Shown one piece after another: positions 6,584 through 12,812 of a DNA stretch of 12,812 nucleotides. The notes under the pieces were generated by a model, which was given only the letters and a program-made list of their open reading frames with translations, was not told the origin of the DNA and made no database searches. Made by a program: the position numbers and the translations under genes. The stretch covers positions 23,543 to 36,354 of the forward strand of contig DGEB01000042.1 in assembly GCA_002385735.1 (NCBI GenBank), written 5' to 3'. Position 1 is the first letter of the stretch. Each line of letters starts with the position of its first letter. The DNA is from Peptococcaceae bacterium UBA3937 (lineage in GTDB: Bacteria > Bacillota > Peptococcia > DRI-13 > DTU073).

Positions 6584-7465
6584 ATGGAATTCGTAAATAA
6601 CATTAAAAATACGGCGCTGATTTTTGAAGGAGGCGGCATGAGAGCCAGTTATACCGCTGGTATTTTGAATGTACTCCTGGAAAACGAGCTGTATTTTGAT
6701 TATGTGGCGGGGATATCGGCGGGAGCCACACACACGGTTAATTATCTGGCTCGCGCCCCGGAAAGAGCGCGGCGTTCTTTTGTCGATTTGGTTTTAGATC
6801 CGCGTTTTGGCGGGTGGGGTTCCTTTCTGAAAGGCGAAGGTTATTTTCGTGCGCATTATATTTACGAACAAACCTCTGCTCCGGATGAAGCATTACCGCT
6901 GGAGTTAGAGCGATTTTTAGCTAATCCCGCCCGATTTCGAATTGGTGCTTTCGAACGGGAAAGCGGGAAGATGGTCTATTTTTCGAAGGAAGATATTCAT
7001 GAAATGATGGACTTGATGAAAATTGTACGTGCTTCCTCGTCCATGCCTATTTTTATGCCTCCTACATATTATAAGGGGCACTATTATGTTGATGGTGGTT
7101 TGGGAGGAGGAATCGCTCTTGATATTGCCAAAAAGGACGGCTTCGAGCGTTTCTTTGTGGTGCTCACCCGCCCGAAAGGCTACCGAAAAGACCCACTAAA
7201 ATTCCCGGCTATGATCAGGGCATATTACCGGAAATATCCTCTTGTAGCGGAAGCCATGCGTAAGCGTCATCTGATTTACAATCAAACGCTGGAAGAACTT
7301 GAAGAATTGGAAAGGGAAGGGAAAGCGTTTTTGGTTTATCCCGAGGTAATGGCGGTGTCTAACCGGGAAACAAATCATCAAAAGCTTGCCGCATGCTATG
7401 AGATGGGCTATGCGCAAGGCAGGCGGGATTTACCAAGGTGGAAGGAATTCTTGGGAATGGCCTGA
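6584..7465 (+). CDS. Patatin-like phospholipase (RssA/YjjU type)
   Basis: This is a predicted serine acyl hydrolase with a Ser-Asp dyad, likely cleaving acyl groups from lipids; the natural substrate is unknown. The 293 residues start with the oxyanion loop EGGGMR (15-20), followed by the nucleophile elbow GISAG with Ser45 (43-47) and the aspartate of the DGG motif at Asp170 (170-172). There is no signal peptide or clear membrane segment, so it is probably cytoplasmic. The family resembles bacterial YjjU-like proteins of about 290-300 residues. GAGGTG at 6569-6574 lies nine bases before the ATG. It appears monocistronic, with terminators before it and an inverted repeat after it. Confidence 0.9.
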   Translation: MEFVNNIKNTALIFEGGGMRASYTAGILNVLLENELYFDYVAGISAGATHTVNYLARAPERARRSFVDLVLDPRFGGWGSFLKGEGYFRAHYIYEQTSAPDEALPLELERFLANPARFRIGAFERESGKMVYFSKEDIHEMMDLMKIVRASSSMPIFMPPTYYKGHYYVDGGLGGGIALDIAKKDGFERFFVVLTRPKGYRKDPLKFPAMIRAYYRKYPLVAEAMRKRHLIYNQTLEELEELEREGKAFLVYPEVMAVSNRETNHQKLAACYEMGYAQGRRDLPRWKEFLGMA

Positions 7466-7532
7466 TGAGTAACCTCTGCTAATGATACCCGAATAAATAA
7501 AATGCTATTTACAGTGAGTTACATCCCCTGCT

Positions 7533-7581
7533 GGTGCATGTATTAAACTGCCGAGAATTGCTCGGCAGTTCAACTTGCACC
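7533..7581. repeat. Nested inverted repeat between the patatin gene and tatA
   Basis: An exact 10-bp inverted repeat AACTGCCGAG (7546-7555) / CTCGGCAGTT (7561-7570) around AATTG is enclosed by a second pair GGTGCA (7533-7538) / TGCACC (7576-7581). The stem is strong but no T-run follows, so it is not a standard intrinsic terminator. It lies 68 bases after the patatin stop and about 35 bases before the putative tatA -35 hexamer, so it could end the former or regulate the latter. Confidence 0.7.
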
Positions 7582-7615
7582 CCATATATCTGCCATAGTT
7601 CCCGAAAATGCAGGC

Positions 7616-7644
7616 TTGTTTTCGCCTGGGATGGCGGGTATAAT
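7616..7644 (+). promoter_or_regulatory. Sigma-A promoter of tatA–tatC
   Basis: TTGTTT (7616-7621), 17 bases and TATAAT (7639-7644), with a predicted start near 7651. If correct, starts for tatA upstream of that point (TTG 7616, ATG 7631) cannot be used, in agreement with the family-based choice of TTG 7697. Confidence 0.65.
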
Positions 7645-7696
7645 TATATTAAGTGAGTTGAGCGTTGCCCTATTTCATATATCGGGGGTGGGCCAG

Positions 7697-7867
7697 TTGT
7701 TTTCAATAGGAGTACCCGAGTTACTTTTAATCCTGGTGCTGGTTTTGATTCTTTTTGGTCCGGGCAAGCTGCCGGAAATTGGAAGGTCCCTCGGAAAAGC
7801 TTTGACCGAGTTTAAAAAAGCCAAAAAGGATATTGAAGATGAGCTCAAAGATGAAGATGGAAAGTAG
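7697..7867 (+). CDS. tatA: Sec-independent translocase subunit TatA
   Basis: TatA oligomerises to form the pore that lets TatC-bound, folded proteins with twin-arginine signals cross the membrane. From the TTG at 7697 the protein is 56 residues: a short periplasmic tip (MFSIGVPEL), one transmembrane helix (about 6-20), the FGP hinge (20-22), an amphipathic helix beginning [12 protein letters not shown], and a charged tail rich in Lys, Asp and Glu. This start reproduces the usual TatA N-terminus and follows GGGGGTGGG (7684-7692). The open frame reaches upstream to 7616, but the extra residues are atypical and overlap the promoter. tatC overlaps the 3' end. No tatB is present, so this is a two-component system. 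Confidence 0.93.
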   Translation: MFSIGVPELLLILVLVLILFGPGKLPEIGRSLGKALTEFKKAKKDIEDELKDEDGK

Positions 7868-8591
7868 TTGCCAAGACCCCAAAAGAAGCCTGGTGTCACA
7901 TTTAACGGAGCTGCGCAGGAGACTAATCATTTCGCTGGCAGCTCTTTTTGTAGGGATGGGCATCTGCTTTTTTTACGGGCAGGAAAAGTTGTCCCGACTT
8001 CTCATGGCACCCCTGGAGAGATTAGGGCAGGAGTTGGTATTAATTGCGGTCACCGAGGGCTTTCAGGTGCAAATCAAGATCGCCTTTATCGGCGGCCTGG
8101 TGTTGGCTTCGCCCATCATTTTATGGCACGCTATCGCCTTTGTTCTACCGGCTTTGCGGGGTGGGGAGCGCAGGGTCTTCTGGCCGCTGTTTATTTCCAG
8201 TGTCCTTTTGTTTGTGCTGGGGATTGTTTTTGCCTATCTGGTCGTGCTTGATCTGGCCTTGCAATTTTTGTTAGTCCATTTCAGTGTGGGATTAAATCAG
8301 ATGCTTTCCGCGGGGAAATACCTTTCTTTTCTTATTTCCTTCCTGCTGCCTTTTGGCATCATTTTTGAAATCCCGATTATGGTGTTGATTCTGACCAAAA
8401 TGAACGTCATCACGCCCGCGGTTTTACGGCAAAAAAGGCGCTATGTCATCATAGGCATTTTCATCATTGCGGCGGTGTTGACTCCACCGGATGTGGTGTC
8501 TCAGGTGTTGTTAGCCCTTCCGATGCTTTTGTTATATGAAGTCGGTGTGCTGGTGTCTGCTCTTGCGTTCAGGCATAAAAAAGCGGAATAA
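7839..8591 (+). CDS. tatC: Sec-independent translocase subunit TatC
   Basis: TatC is the multi-spanning membrane receptor that recognises twin-arginine signal peptides and recruits TatA. From ATG 7839 it has 250 residues, usual for the family. The cytoplasmic N-terminus has HLTELRRRL (21-29). There are about six membrane segments (near 28-47, 78-103, 114-137, 160-186, 202-215 and 221-243). Glu110-Arg111, Glu177 in FEIP and TPPDVVSQ (215-222) are family features. ATG 7839 is preferred because AGGA lies at 7827-7830; ATG 7851 or 7857 would remove 4 or 6 residues and shorten the 29-base overlap with tatA. The pair is surely one operon. Confidence 0.95.
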   Translation: MSSKMKMESSCQDPKRSLVSHLTELRRRLIISLAALFVGMGICFFYGQEKLSRLLMAPLERLGQELVLIAVTEGFQVQIKIAFIGGLVLASPIILWHAIAFVLPALRGGERRVFWPLFISSVLLFVLGIVFAYLVVLDLALQFLLVHFSVGLNQMLSAGKYLSFLISFLLPFGIIFEIPIMVLILTKMNVITPAVLRQKRRYVIIGIFIIAAVLTPPDVVSQVLLALPMLLLYEVGVLVSALAFRHKKAE

Positions 8592-8604
8592 ATCAATAAT
8601 AGAA

Positions 8605-8688
8605 GTGGACAAAGCGCTCAAAGAATTAAAAAAGCAGGGGGTTGTTAATTCGCCCCAAGCCTGCTATTACGGGGTTGCGCAGCCATAA
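8605..8688 (+). CDS. Possible 27-residue peptide after tatC (doubtful)
   Basis: A GTG-initiated frame begins 13 bases after the tatC stop and encodes a 27-residue peptide with a basic, helix-prone first half (DKALKELKKQG) and a second half containing ACYYG. I see no proper ribosome binding site and recognise no family. The same stretch can fold into a hairpin, AGCAGG (8633-8638) with CCTGCT (8660-8665), so it may be untranslated trailer instead. It is listed only because its composition looks protein-like. Confidence 0.15.
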   Translation: MDKALKELKKQGVVNSPQACYYGVAQP

Positions 8689-8753
8689 CATCCTGCTGGA
8701 GCAAAATTGAAAAGAGAAAGCATGAAAAAATTCAAAAAAGCAAAAATTAAGAT

Positions 8754-8787
8754 GAGAACCGTGCCTAATTGTGCAGGGTTCTCTTTT
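8754..8787 (+). terminator. Intrinsic terminator after tatC
   Basis: Stem GAGAACC (8754-8760) / GGTTCTC (8777-8783) with an inner TGC/GCA pairing, followed by TTTTA. It is about 160 bases past the tatC stop and just upstream of the next promoter, so it separates the Tat operon from the branching-enzyme operon. Confidence 0.7.
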
Positions 8788-8795
8788 ATGCAAAA

Positions 8796-8824
8796 TTGAC
8801 ATATTGTAATGAATTGTATAAAAT
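8796..8824 (+). promoter_or_regulatory. Sigma-A promoter of the DUF6465–branching enzyme operon
   Basis: TTGACA (8796-8801), 17-base spacer, TAAAAT (8819-8824): a near-consensus vegetative promoter with a start near 8831, about 37 bases before the GTG of the first gene. Confidence 0.85.
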
Positions 8825-8867
8825 TAATCCAATAATTATTTAATCCAGTACAAGGAGGGAAGGGAAA

Positions 8868-9203
8868 GTGTTACAGTTTTTGCAAGATAAGTTGTCCCGT
8901 TTTAAGCATGCTGACCAAAGTAAAAAGAAGGGACAAACGAGAAAGACTTGTAACAGTGATCAACCTGCCAGGAAATTCGAACCCAAGGTGATCACCACGG
9001 AAGAAAAGATCTTTCTCCAGTATGGCGGACGGGAAATCGTAGTTAATGACATTATAGACAAAGTAAAGAAAAATTATCTCCTGGAAGGAAATAAAGCATC
9101 CGACATTAAGTCTCTCCGTTTATACATTAAGCCGGAAGAAAACGCGGCCTATTACATCATCAACGAAGTCAACAGCAATAATAACAGTATTAGTTTGCTC
9201 TGA
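8868..9203 (+). CDS. Small DUF6465-like protein of unknown function
   Basis: The 111-residue protein starts at GTG 8868, nine bases after AAGGAGG (8852-8858). Its first 45 residues are basic and probably disordered (Lys/Arg-rich, with SKKKGQTRK). The rest (about 46-106) looks like a compact domain: a strand IFLQYGGREIVV, a helix with NDIIDKVKKNYL, then SLRLYIKPEENAAYYIINEV. The pattern of a YGG+E strand followed by LYIKPEENAAYY resembles the DUF6465 family of Clostridia, recalled from memory and not searched. Family members are usually small, with a basic low-complexity N-terminus; no function is established to my knowledge. Its stop overlaps the next ATG by one base (TGATG), so it is co-translated with the branching enzyme. 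Confidence 0.85.
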   Translation: MLQFLQDKLSRFKHADQSKKKGQTRKTCNSDQPARKFEPKVITTEEKIFLQYGGREIVVNDIIDKVKKNYLLEGNKASDIKSLRLYIKPEENAAYYIINEVNSNNNSISLL

Positions 9204-11314
9204 TGATTAACTCTTCAATTATTAATGTTATGAAAGAATCATTGAAAATAAGACAGTTGACGGAGGGGGGATTAAAAATTCAGAAGAAGAAATTAATCCC
9301 TAAAGCTGGCTTCAAGATTATCAAAATTGACCCGTATTTGGAGCAATATAGACACGACTTAGAACTACGCATGAATCGCTATTTTGAAGTTAAAAAGACG
9401 CTTTTAGGGGAAAACGGTTGTTTTAAGGATTTTGCCAATGGACATAAATATTTTGGTTTTCATCGTTCAGTTGACGGATGGTATTATCGTGAATGGGCAC
9501 CGGCCGCCGACGGGCTGTATTTAATCGGCGATTTTAACGGCTGGGATAGGACAGCTCATCCACTGGAAAGAAAAGAAGGCGGGGTTTGGGAAATTTTCCT
9601 CCCCGGGAGAGATGCTTTACAACACCAGAGTCGGGTTAAGGTACATGTGGTAAGGGACGGAAACGGCCGTGACCGCATTCCTTTGTATATAAAAAAGATA
9701 ATCCAAGATCCCCAGACCAAAGATTTTAGTGGGCAGATTTGGGAACCTGAAGAAGAATTTCCATGGACGGACAGTGATTTTCGTGTTGATCACTCCAAGC
9801 CGCCTCTTATATATGAAACCCATATCGGAATGGCTCAGGAAAAGGAAGCAATCGGTACATACAAGGAATTTGAAGAGAACATTCTCCCCAGAATCAAAGA
9901 ACAGGGATACAATACAGTGCAAATCATGGCGATTATGGAGCATCCTTACTATGCTTCTTTCGGCTATCATGTGTCCAATTATTTTGCGGCCTCTTCCTGG
10001 TTTGGCACACCCGAAGATTTAAAGTCGCTCATTAATACGGCGCACAATATGGGTCTGGCCGTTTTGATGGACCTGGTGCATTCCCATGCGGTGAAGAACT
10101 TTGCGGAGGGCATTAATGAGTTTGACGGTACGGCCCACCAGTTTTTCCATACCTACGACCGGGGTGAACACCGGGCCTGGGATTCCAAGCTCTTTAACTA
10201 TGGGAAGCATGAAGTGATTCATTTCCTGCTGTCCAATCTGAAGTTCTGGCTGGAAGAATACCATCTTGACGGTTTCCGTTTTGACGGCGTCACTTCCATG
10301 CTTTATCGGGATAACGGACTGGGCACGGTTTTTGACCACTACAACAAATACTTCAGCATGAACACCGATGTTGAGGCTGTGACTTACCTGCAGTTTGCCA
10401 ATGAGTTGATTAAGGAAGTCCGGCCAGATGCCATCACCATTGCCGAGGACATGAGCGGGATGCCCGGCATGTGCCTGCCGGTGGAGGATGGGGGAATCGG
10501 CTTTGATTACCGTCTGGCCATGGGTATGCCCGATTTCTGGGTAAAAACGGTCCAAAAGAATGATTATGATTGGAATATGCACCAACTCTGGCATGAGCTC
10601 ACCACTCACCGTCCGATGGAAAAGCGCATTGCCTATGCGGAATCCCATGATCAGGCTTTAGTAGGGGACAAGACCCTGATTTTCCATATGGCGGACAAAG
10701 AAATGTACTGGCATATGAACAAGGGCAGCCAGAATATGCTCATCGACCGGGCGATAGCACTCCATAAGATGATTCGCTTAAGTACCATTACGATGGGGGC
10801 CGAAGGCTATTTGAATTTCATGGGTAACGAGTTTGGCCATCCCGAATGGATTGATTTTCCGCGAGAGGGTAACGGCTGGAGCTTCAAACACTGTCGTCGG
10901 CAGTGGAGTTTGGCCGATGCTGACTATCTCAGGTATTACGATTTGAACGAATTTGACAAAGCGATGATTCATTTTGTGTCCGAAGAGGGTCTGATGGGGG
11001 TTGAACCAACCCAGTTGTGGATCGATCAAAGGAAGAAGCTTGTCGCCTTTAAAAAGAAGAATTTTGTGTTCATCTTTAACTTTCATCCCACCGATTCATA
11101 CCCCGGACTGGAGATCCCCATTCATGAAGACGGTAAATTTAAGGTCGTTCTGGATACCGACGAAGAGCGCTTTGGCGGCTTTGGCCGGATCTCCCACCAA
11201 ACAGTCTACGAGTCAAACCATCTTCCCACGATCAAAGATTACAAGGGAATCAAGATCTATTCGCCCTGCCGGACGGCGATGGTGCTCAAAAAAGTAGAGA
11301 AACCGCTTAAATAA
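9203..11314 (+). CDS. glgB: 1,4-alpha-glucan branching enzyme, GH13 eukaryote-like type
   Basis: It cleaves alpha-1,4 glucan chains and rejoins them by alpha-1,6 links, giving branched glycogen in the cytoplasm. The 703 residues show an N-terminal CBM48 region (EWAPAADGLYLIGDFNGWD, about 97-115), the GH13 barrel with DLVHSH (290-295), GFRFDG with nucleophile Asp361, IAED with acid/base Glu415, ESHDQ with Asp483, and GNEFGHPEWIDFP (541-553), then a C-terminal beta domain. The motifs GFRFDGVTSMLY, YAESHDQALVGDK and GNEFGHPEW are those of the animal/plant-like subfamily (GH13_8), not the GlgB of E. coli. The start is uncertain: ATG 9203 is coupled to the preceding stop, but a strong GGAGGGGGG at 9262-9270 lies seven bases before an ATT at 9278. 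No other glycogen gene is in the window. Confidence 0.93.
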   Translation: MINSSIINVMKESLKIRQLTEGGLKIQKKKLIPKAGFKIIKIDPYLEQYRHDLELRMNRYFEVKKTLLGENGCFKDFANGHKYFGFHRSVDGWYYREWAPAADGLYLIGDFNGWDRTAHPLERKEGGVWEIFLPGRDALQHQSRVKVHVVRDGNGRDRIPLYIKKIIQDPQTKDFSGQIWEPEEEFPWTDSDFRVDHSKPPLIYETHIGMAQEKEAIGTYKEFEENILPRIKEQGYNTVQIMAIMEHPYYASFGYHVSNYFAASSWFGTPEDLKSLINTAHNMGLAVLMDLVHSHAVKNFAEGINEFDGTAHQFFHTYDRGEHRAWDSKLFNYGKHEVIHFLLSNLKFWLEEYHLDGFRFDGVTSMLYRDNGLGTVFDHYNKYFSMNTDVEAVTYLQFANELIKEVRPDAITIAEDMSGMPGMCLPVEDGGIGFDYRLAMGMPDFWVKTVQKNDYDWNMHQLWHELTTHRPMEKRIAYAESHDQALVGDKTLIFHMADKEMYWHMNKGSQNMLIDRAIALHKMIRLSTITMGAEGYLNFMGNEFGHPEWIDFPREGNGWSFKHCRRQWSLADADYLRYYDLNEFDKAMIHFVSEEGLMGVEPTQLWIDQRKKLVAFKKKNFVFIFNFHPTDSYPGLEIPIHEDGKFKVVLDTDEERFGGFGRISHQTVYESNHLPTIKDYKGIKIYSPCRTAMVLKKVEKPLK

Positions 11315-11346
11315 TAGCTTATAAAGGGCTTGTCAGATCTGCGAGG

Positions 11347-11380
11347 GAGGAGGAATCACGTTTGATCCTCCTCACTTTTT
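11347..11380 (+). terminator. Intrinsic terminator after the branching enzyme gene
   Basis: Stem GAGGAGGA (11347-11354) / TCCTCCTC (11366-11373), extended by TC/GA, is followed by AC and five T (11376-11380). It ends the plus-strand operon just before the converging minus-strand gene, whose stop codon is nine bases further on. Confidence 0.8.
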
Positions 11381-11388
11381 AGGTCTTT

Positions 11389-12390
11389 TTACGATTGCTT
11401 TTTTTCGTTGGGGATGCTTTTAATAAGGAAGAGCTTGTGAAAAGAGGAGGACAGTTTTCCTGATAATAACAAGGAGTTTTGGAAATCCTCCGGGTATATT
11501 TCGATCAGTCTGATCCCTTCGTGCTGACTTATGAGTTTTACCCTGGTGGGGACACGGTGCGGGAGGGAGCTCAGGTAAATCGCGATTTTTTGTTTCGGCA
11601 GGTAATAATCAAAGGTGATGCTGCGCAGCTCATAATTTTTGATGATTTCTTCCTGCGGATAAATTAAGGCAATTAATTTTTCTAAGAGCTTTTCCGTGCT
11701 ATCTTCCTGATTTGTTTCGTGCGTGCTGTTTATTCTCTTTGCGTGCACATTTTCCTTAATATTGATTTGAATACATTCGGTGGGAAAGGGTATGTTTTCT
11801 TGTCTTTGTGCCGCTAATTCAGCTTGCGGAAAGACAGGGCCGGTTTCCTCGTATCCGGCAGCATTTGCTTCGGTGGAGGATTCTGGCTCCGGAGCAGGTT
11901 CAGGAGAACTGGCCGGGGCACCTTCCAGAGCAGGTTCCGGAGTAAACTCTGGCGAATCATCCCAAGAAGGTTCCTCGGATAGCTCCTGGAAAGCTTTTGA
12001 AACAGCTTCCGAAGGAATTTCCATAGTCTTTTCCGTTGAAGGCTCTTGAAAAGCATCTTGAGCGGATTCCGGAGCGGGAAACGGGGCAGGGTGGTCGAGC
12101 AAGGGATAAACCACTGCCAAGGCTTTTTTTACCGCGGCAAAATTAGTGCTTAATTCACTGATTGGCAACTTTTGATTGATGAGTTGCTGGTAGGTTGGCG
12201 CCAGATATTCCTGTTTTCCTTCGAGCAATTCCAAAAGCAGAGGACTTGTCATTTGAATAAGCGCTTGGATTTCGGCCAAATACTTGTGATGATTTTCGGG
12301 TTTTCCACGTGCGATTTTTATGATAAGATTAATAATGAGGTCAATGTTCGCCAGAATCTGTTTTTCAAGCAGGTGGTTTTTCTTCGTCAT
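11389..12390 (-). CDS. Unrecognised protein with helical N-terminus, acidic Pro-rich linker and globular C-terminus
   Basis: I do not recognise this 333-residue protein. Three parts are visible: residues 1-98, probably all helical (LLEKQILANIDLIINLIIKI at 7-26, then further amphipathic helices); residues about 100-205, a low-complexity linker rich in Pro, Glu, Ala and Ser with PEPA-type repeats; and residues about 230-325, which look globular with alternating strands and helices. The last part (YELRSITFDYYLP, KIAIYL, RVKLISQHEGIRLIEIYPEDF) has the strand–strand–helix–strand order of Vsr/DUF559-like PD-(D/E)XK folds. Asp261 is in the expected place, but no second acidic-lysine pair is visible, so any such domain would probably be inactive (inference). 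There is no signal peptide. The start ATG has GGAGTGA 7-13 bases upstream. It appears monocistronic and converges on the branching enzyme gene. Confidence 0.85.
   Translation of the reverse strand: MTKKNHLLEKQILANIDLIINLIIKIARGKPENHHKYLAEIQALIQMTSPLLLELLEGKQEYLAPTYQQLINQKLPISELSTNFAAVKKALAVVYPLLDHPAPFPAPESAQDAFQEPSTEKTMEIPSEAVSKAFQELSEEPSWDDSPEFTPEPALEGAPASSPEPAPEPESSTEANAAGYEETGPVFPQAELAAQRQENIPFPTECIQINIKENVHAKRINSTHETNQEDSTEKLLEKLIALIYPQEEIIKNYELRSITFDYYLPKQKIAIYLSSLPHRVPTRVKLISQHEGIRLIEIYPEDFQNSLLLSGKLSSSFHKLFLIKSIPNEKKQS
11892..11942. repeat. Short direct repeat in the linker-coding part of the minus-strand gene
   Basis: GAGCAGGTTCAGGAG (11892-11906) and GAGCAGGTTCCGGAG (11928-11942) differ at one base and lie 36 bases apart. 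They encode PEPA-type linker units and suggest that the linker grew or varies by repeat duplication. Confidence 0.55.
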
Positions 12391-12487
12391 CTTTCAATCA
12401 CTCCATAAAATATTGGTATATGTTAAATTTATGTTGGATTCACAAAAAATAGACATGATTTCGTGAAGAATTATGCTTGAAAACTAC

Positions 12488-12516
12488 TTGACCTTTGTAA
12501 AAATATTTGTTAATAT
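12488..12516 (+). promoter_or_regulatory. Sigma-A promoter of the tRNA cluster
   Basis: TTGACC (12488-12493), 17 bases, TAATAT (12511-12516), in an AT-rich region divergent from the minus-strand gene. The start would be near 12523, 14 bases before the first tRNA. Confidence 0.8.
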
Positions 12517-12536
12517 ATATTTCGTCACGTCAACGA

Positions 12537-12613
12537 CGGGGCATAGCGCAGTTTGGTAGCGCACCTGGTTTGGGACCAGGGAGTCGGGGGTTCAAATCCC
12601 TCTGCCCCGACCA
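12537..12613 (+). tRNA. tRNA-Pro, anticodon TGG
   Basis: Acceptor CGGGGCA (12537-12543) pairs perfectly with TGCCCCG (12603-12609). The D-stem is GCGC/GCGC, the anticodon stem CCTGG/CCAGG encloses TTTGGGA with anticodon TGG, the T-stem GGGGG/CCCTC carries loop TTCAAAT, and ACCA ends the gene. It is the general proline tRNA reading CCN and complements the GGG tRNA at 6256. Confidence 0.97.
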
Positions 12614-12673
12614 TGCGCAAGGCACTACCAAAGCCAGGTAGTTACCAAACTTGGTTGTGGATTAATTGAAGAT

Positions 12674-12748
12674 GGCCCGGTGGTCAAGTGGTTAAGACAC
12701 AGGCCTTTCACGCCTGCGACACGGGTTCGACTCCCGTCCGGGTCACCA
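12674..12748 (+). tRNA. tRNA-Glu, anticodon TTC
   Basis: Acceptor GGCCCGG (12674-12680) pairs with CCGGGTC (12738-12744, one G-T). The anticodon stem CAGGC/GCCTG encloses CTTTCAC with anticodon TTC at 12707-12709, the T-loop is TTCGACT, and an A discriminator with encoded CCA (12746-12748) closes it. It follows tRNA-Pro by 60 bases and shares its transcript. Confidence 0.97.
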
Positions 12749-12788
12749 TAATTTTAATCTCCCAACTGTTTAATTTAGTTTAAAACGT

Positions 12789-12812
12789 GGAGCCGTGGTG
12801 TAGTGGTCTAAC
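12789..12812 (+). tRNA. 5' end of a third tRNA, probably tRNA-Asp
   Basis: GGAGCCG (12789-12795) looks like an acceptor 5' strand, followed by TG and a D-arm beginning GTGT with loop AGTGGTCTA, cut by the window end. The D-arm resembles clostridial tRNA-Asp, and Asp after Glu is a common order, but the anticodon is outside the window. Confidence 0.65.

Noticed and set aside
7868..8274. Alternative-frame open reading frames inside tatC
   Set aside because: They are out of frame with strong TatC motifs and have no family resemblance; they result from the GC bias of tatC.
8722..8799. 25-codon open frame MKKFKKAKIK…
   Set aside because: It spans the tatC terminator hairpin and overlaps the next promoter; an A-rich stretch explains the lysines.
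11780..12049. Plus-strand Ser/Gly-rich open frame opposite the unknown gene
   Set aside because: It is the reverse-strand image of the Pro/Glu-rich linker; no ribosome binding site, and the minus-strand frame is longer with a clear start and structured ends.
1..12812. CRISPR array, transposon, phage or defence island
   Set aside because: No regularly spaced repeats, transposase or integrase motifs, or recognisable defence genes were seen; the gene content is largely housekeeping.

Overview
The window reads as a chromosomal segment of an endospore-forming, low-to-medium GC Firmicute of the class Clostridia. The order plsY–gpsA–spoIVA, the sporulation ATPase SpoIVA, AGGAGG-type ribosome binding sites, frequent GTG/TTG starts and the ACT-regulator–hom–thrB cluster all fit a Peptococcaceae/Desulfitobacteriia-like organism. 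That placement is inference; no 16S rRNA or other marker of lineage is present.

Layout. (1) 1-1477: the 3' end of plsY and a complete gpsA, two steps of glycerophospholipid synthesis, closed by two tandem terminators. (2) 1478-3308: a 330-base gap followed by spoIVA with its own terminator. (3) 3309-6085: a strong promoter, a ThrR/PheB-type ACT regulator, homoserine dehydrogenase (hom) and homoserine kinase (thrB). These are tightly packed and make O-phosphohomoserine; threonine synthase is not in the window. (4) 6086-6472: an isolated tRNA-Pro(GGG) with a near-consensus promoter and two terminator hairpins. (5) 6584-7465: a patatin-like phospholipase. (6) 7533-8787: a striking inverted repeat, then tatA–tatC, a minimal twin-arginine translocase, and a terminator. 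(7) 8796-11380: a consensus promoter, a small DUF6465-like protein, and a large GH13 glycogen branching enzyme of the eukaryote-like subfamily in a coupled two-gene operon, then a terminator. (8) 11389-12390, minus strand: an unrecognised 333-residue protein with helical N-terminus, Pro/Glu-rich linker and a globular C-terminus. (9) 12488-12812: a promoter and a tRNA cluster, Pro(TGG), Glu(TTC) and the 5' end of a third tRNA, probably Asp, cut by the window edge.

Most of the window is housekeeping. The less ordinary points are the eukaryote-type branching enzyme paired with a small unknown protein and away from other glycogen genes, its possible non-canonical start, the unknown minus-strand protein whose C-terminal domain could be a degraded nuclease-like fold, a two-helical-turn direct repeat at the likely transcription start of the threonine operon, and a 49-base nested inverted repeat before tatA. 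I found no CRISPR array, insertion sequence, prophage gene or clear defence system.
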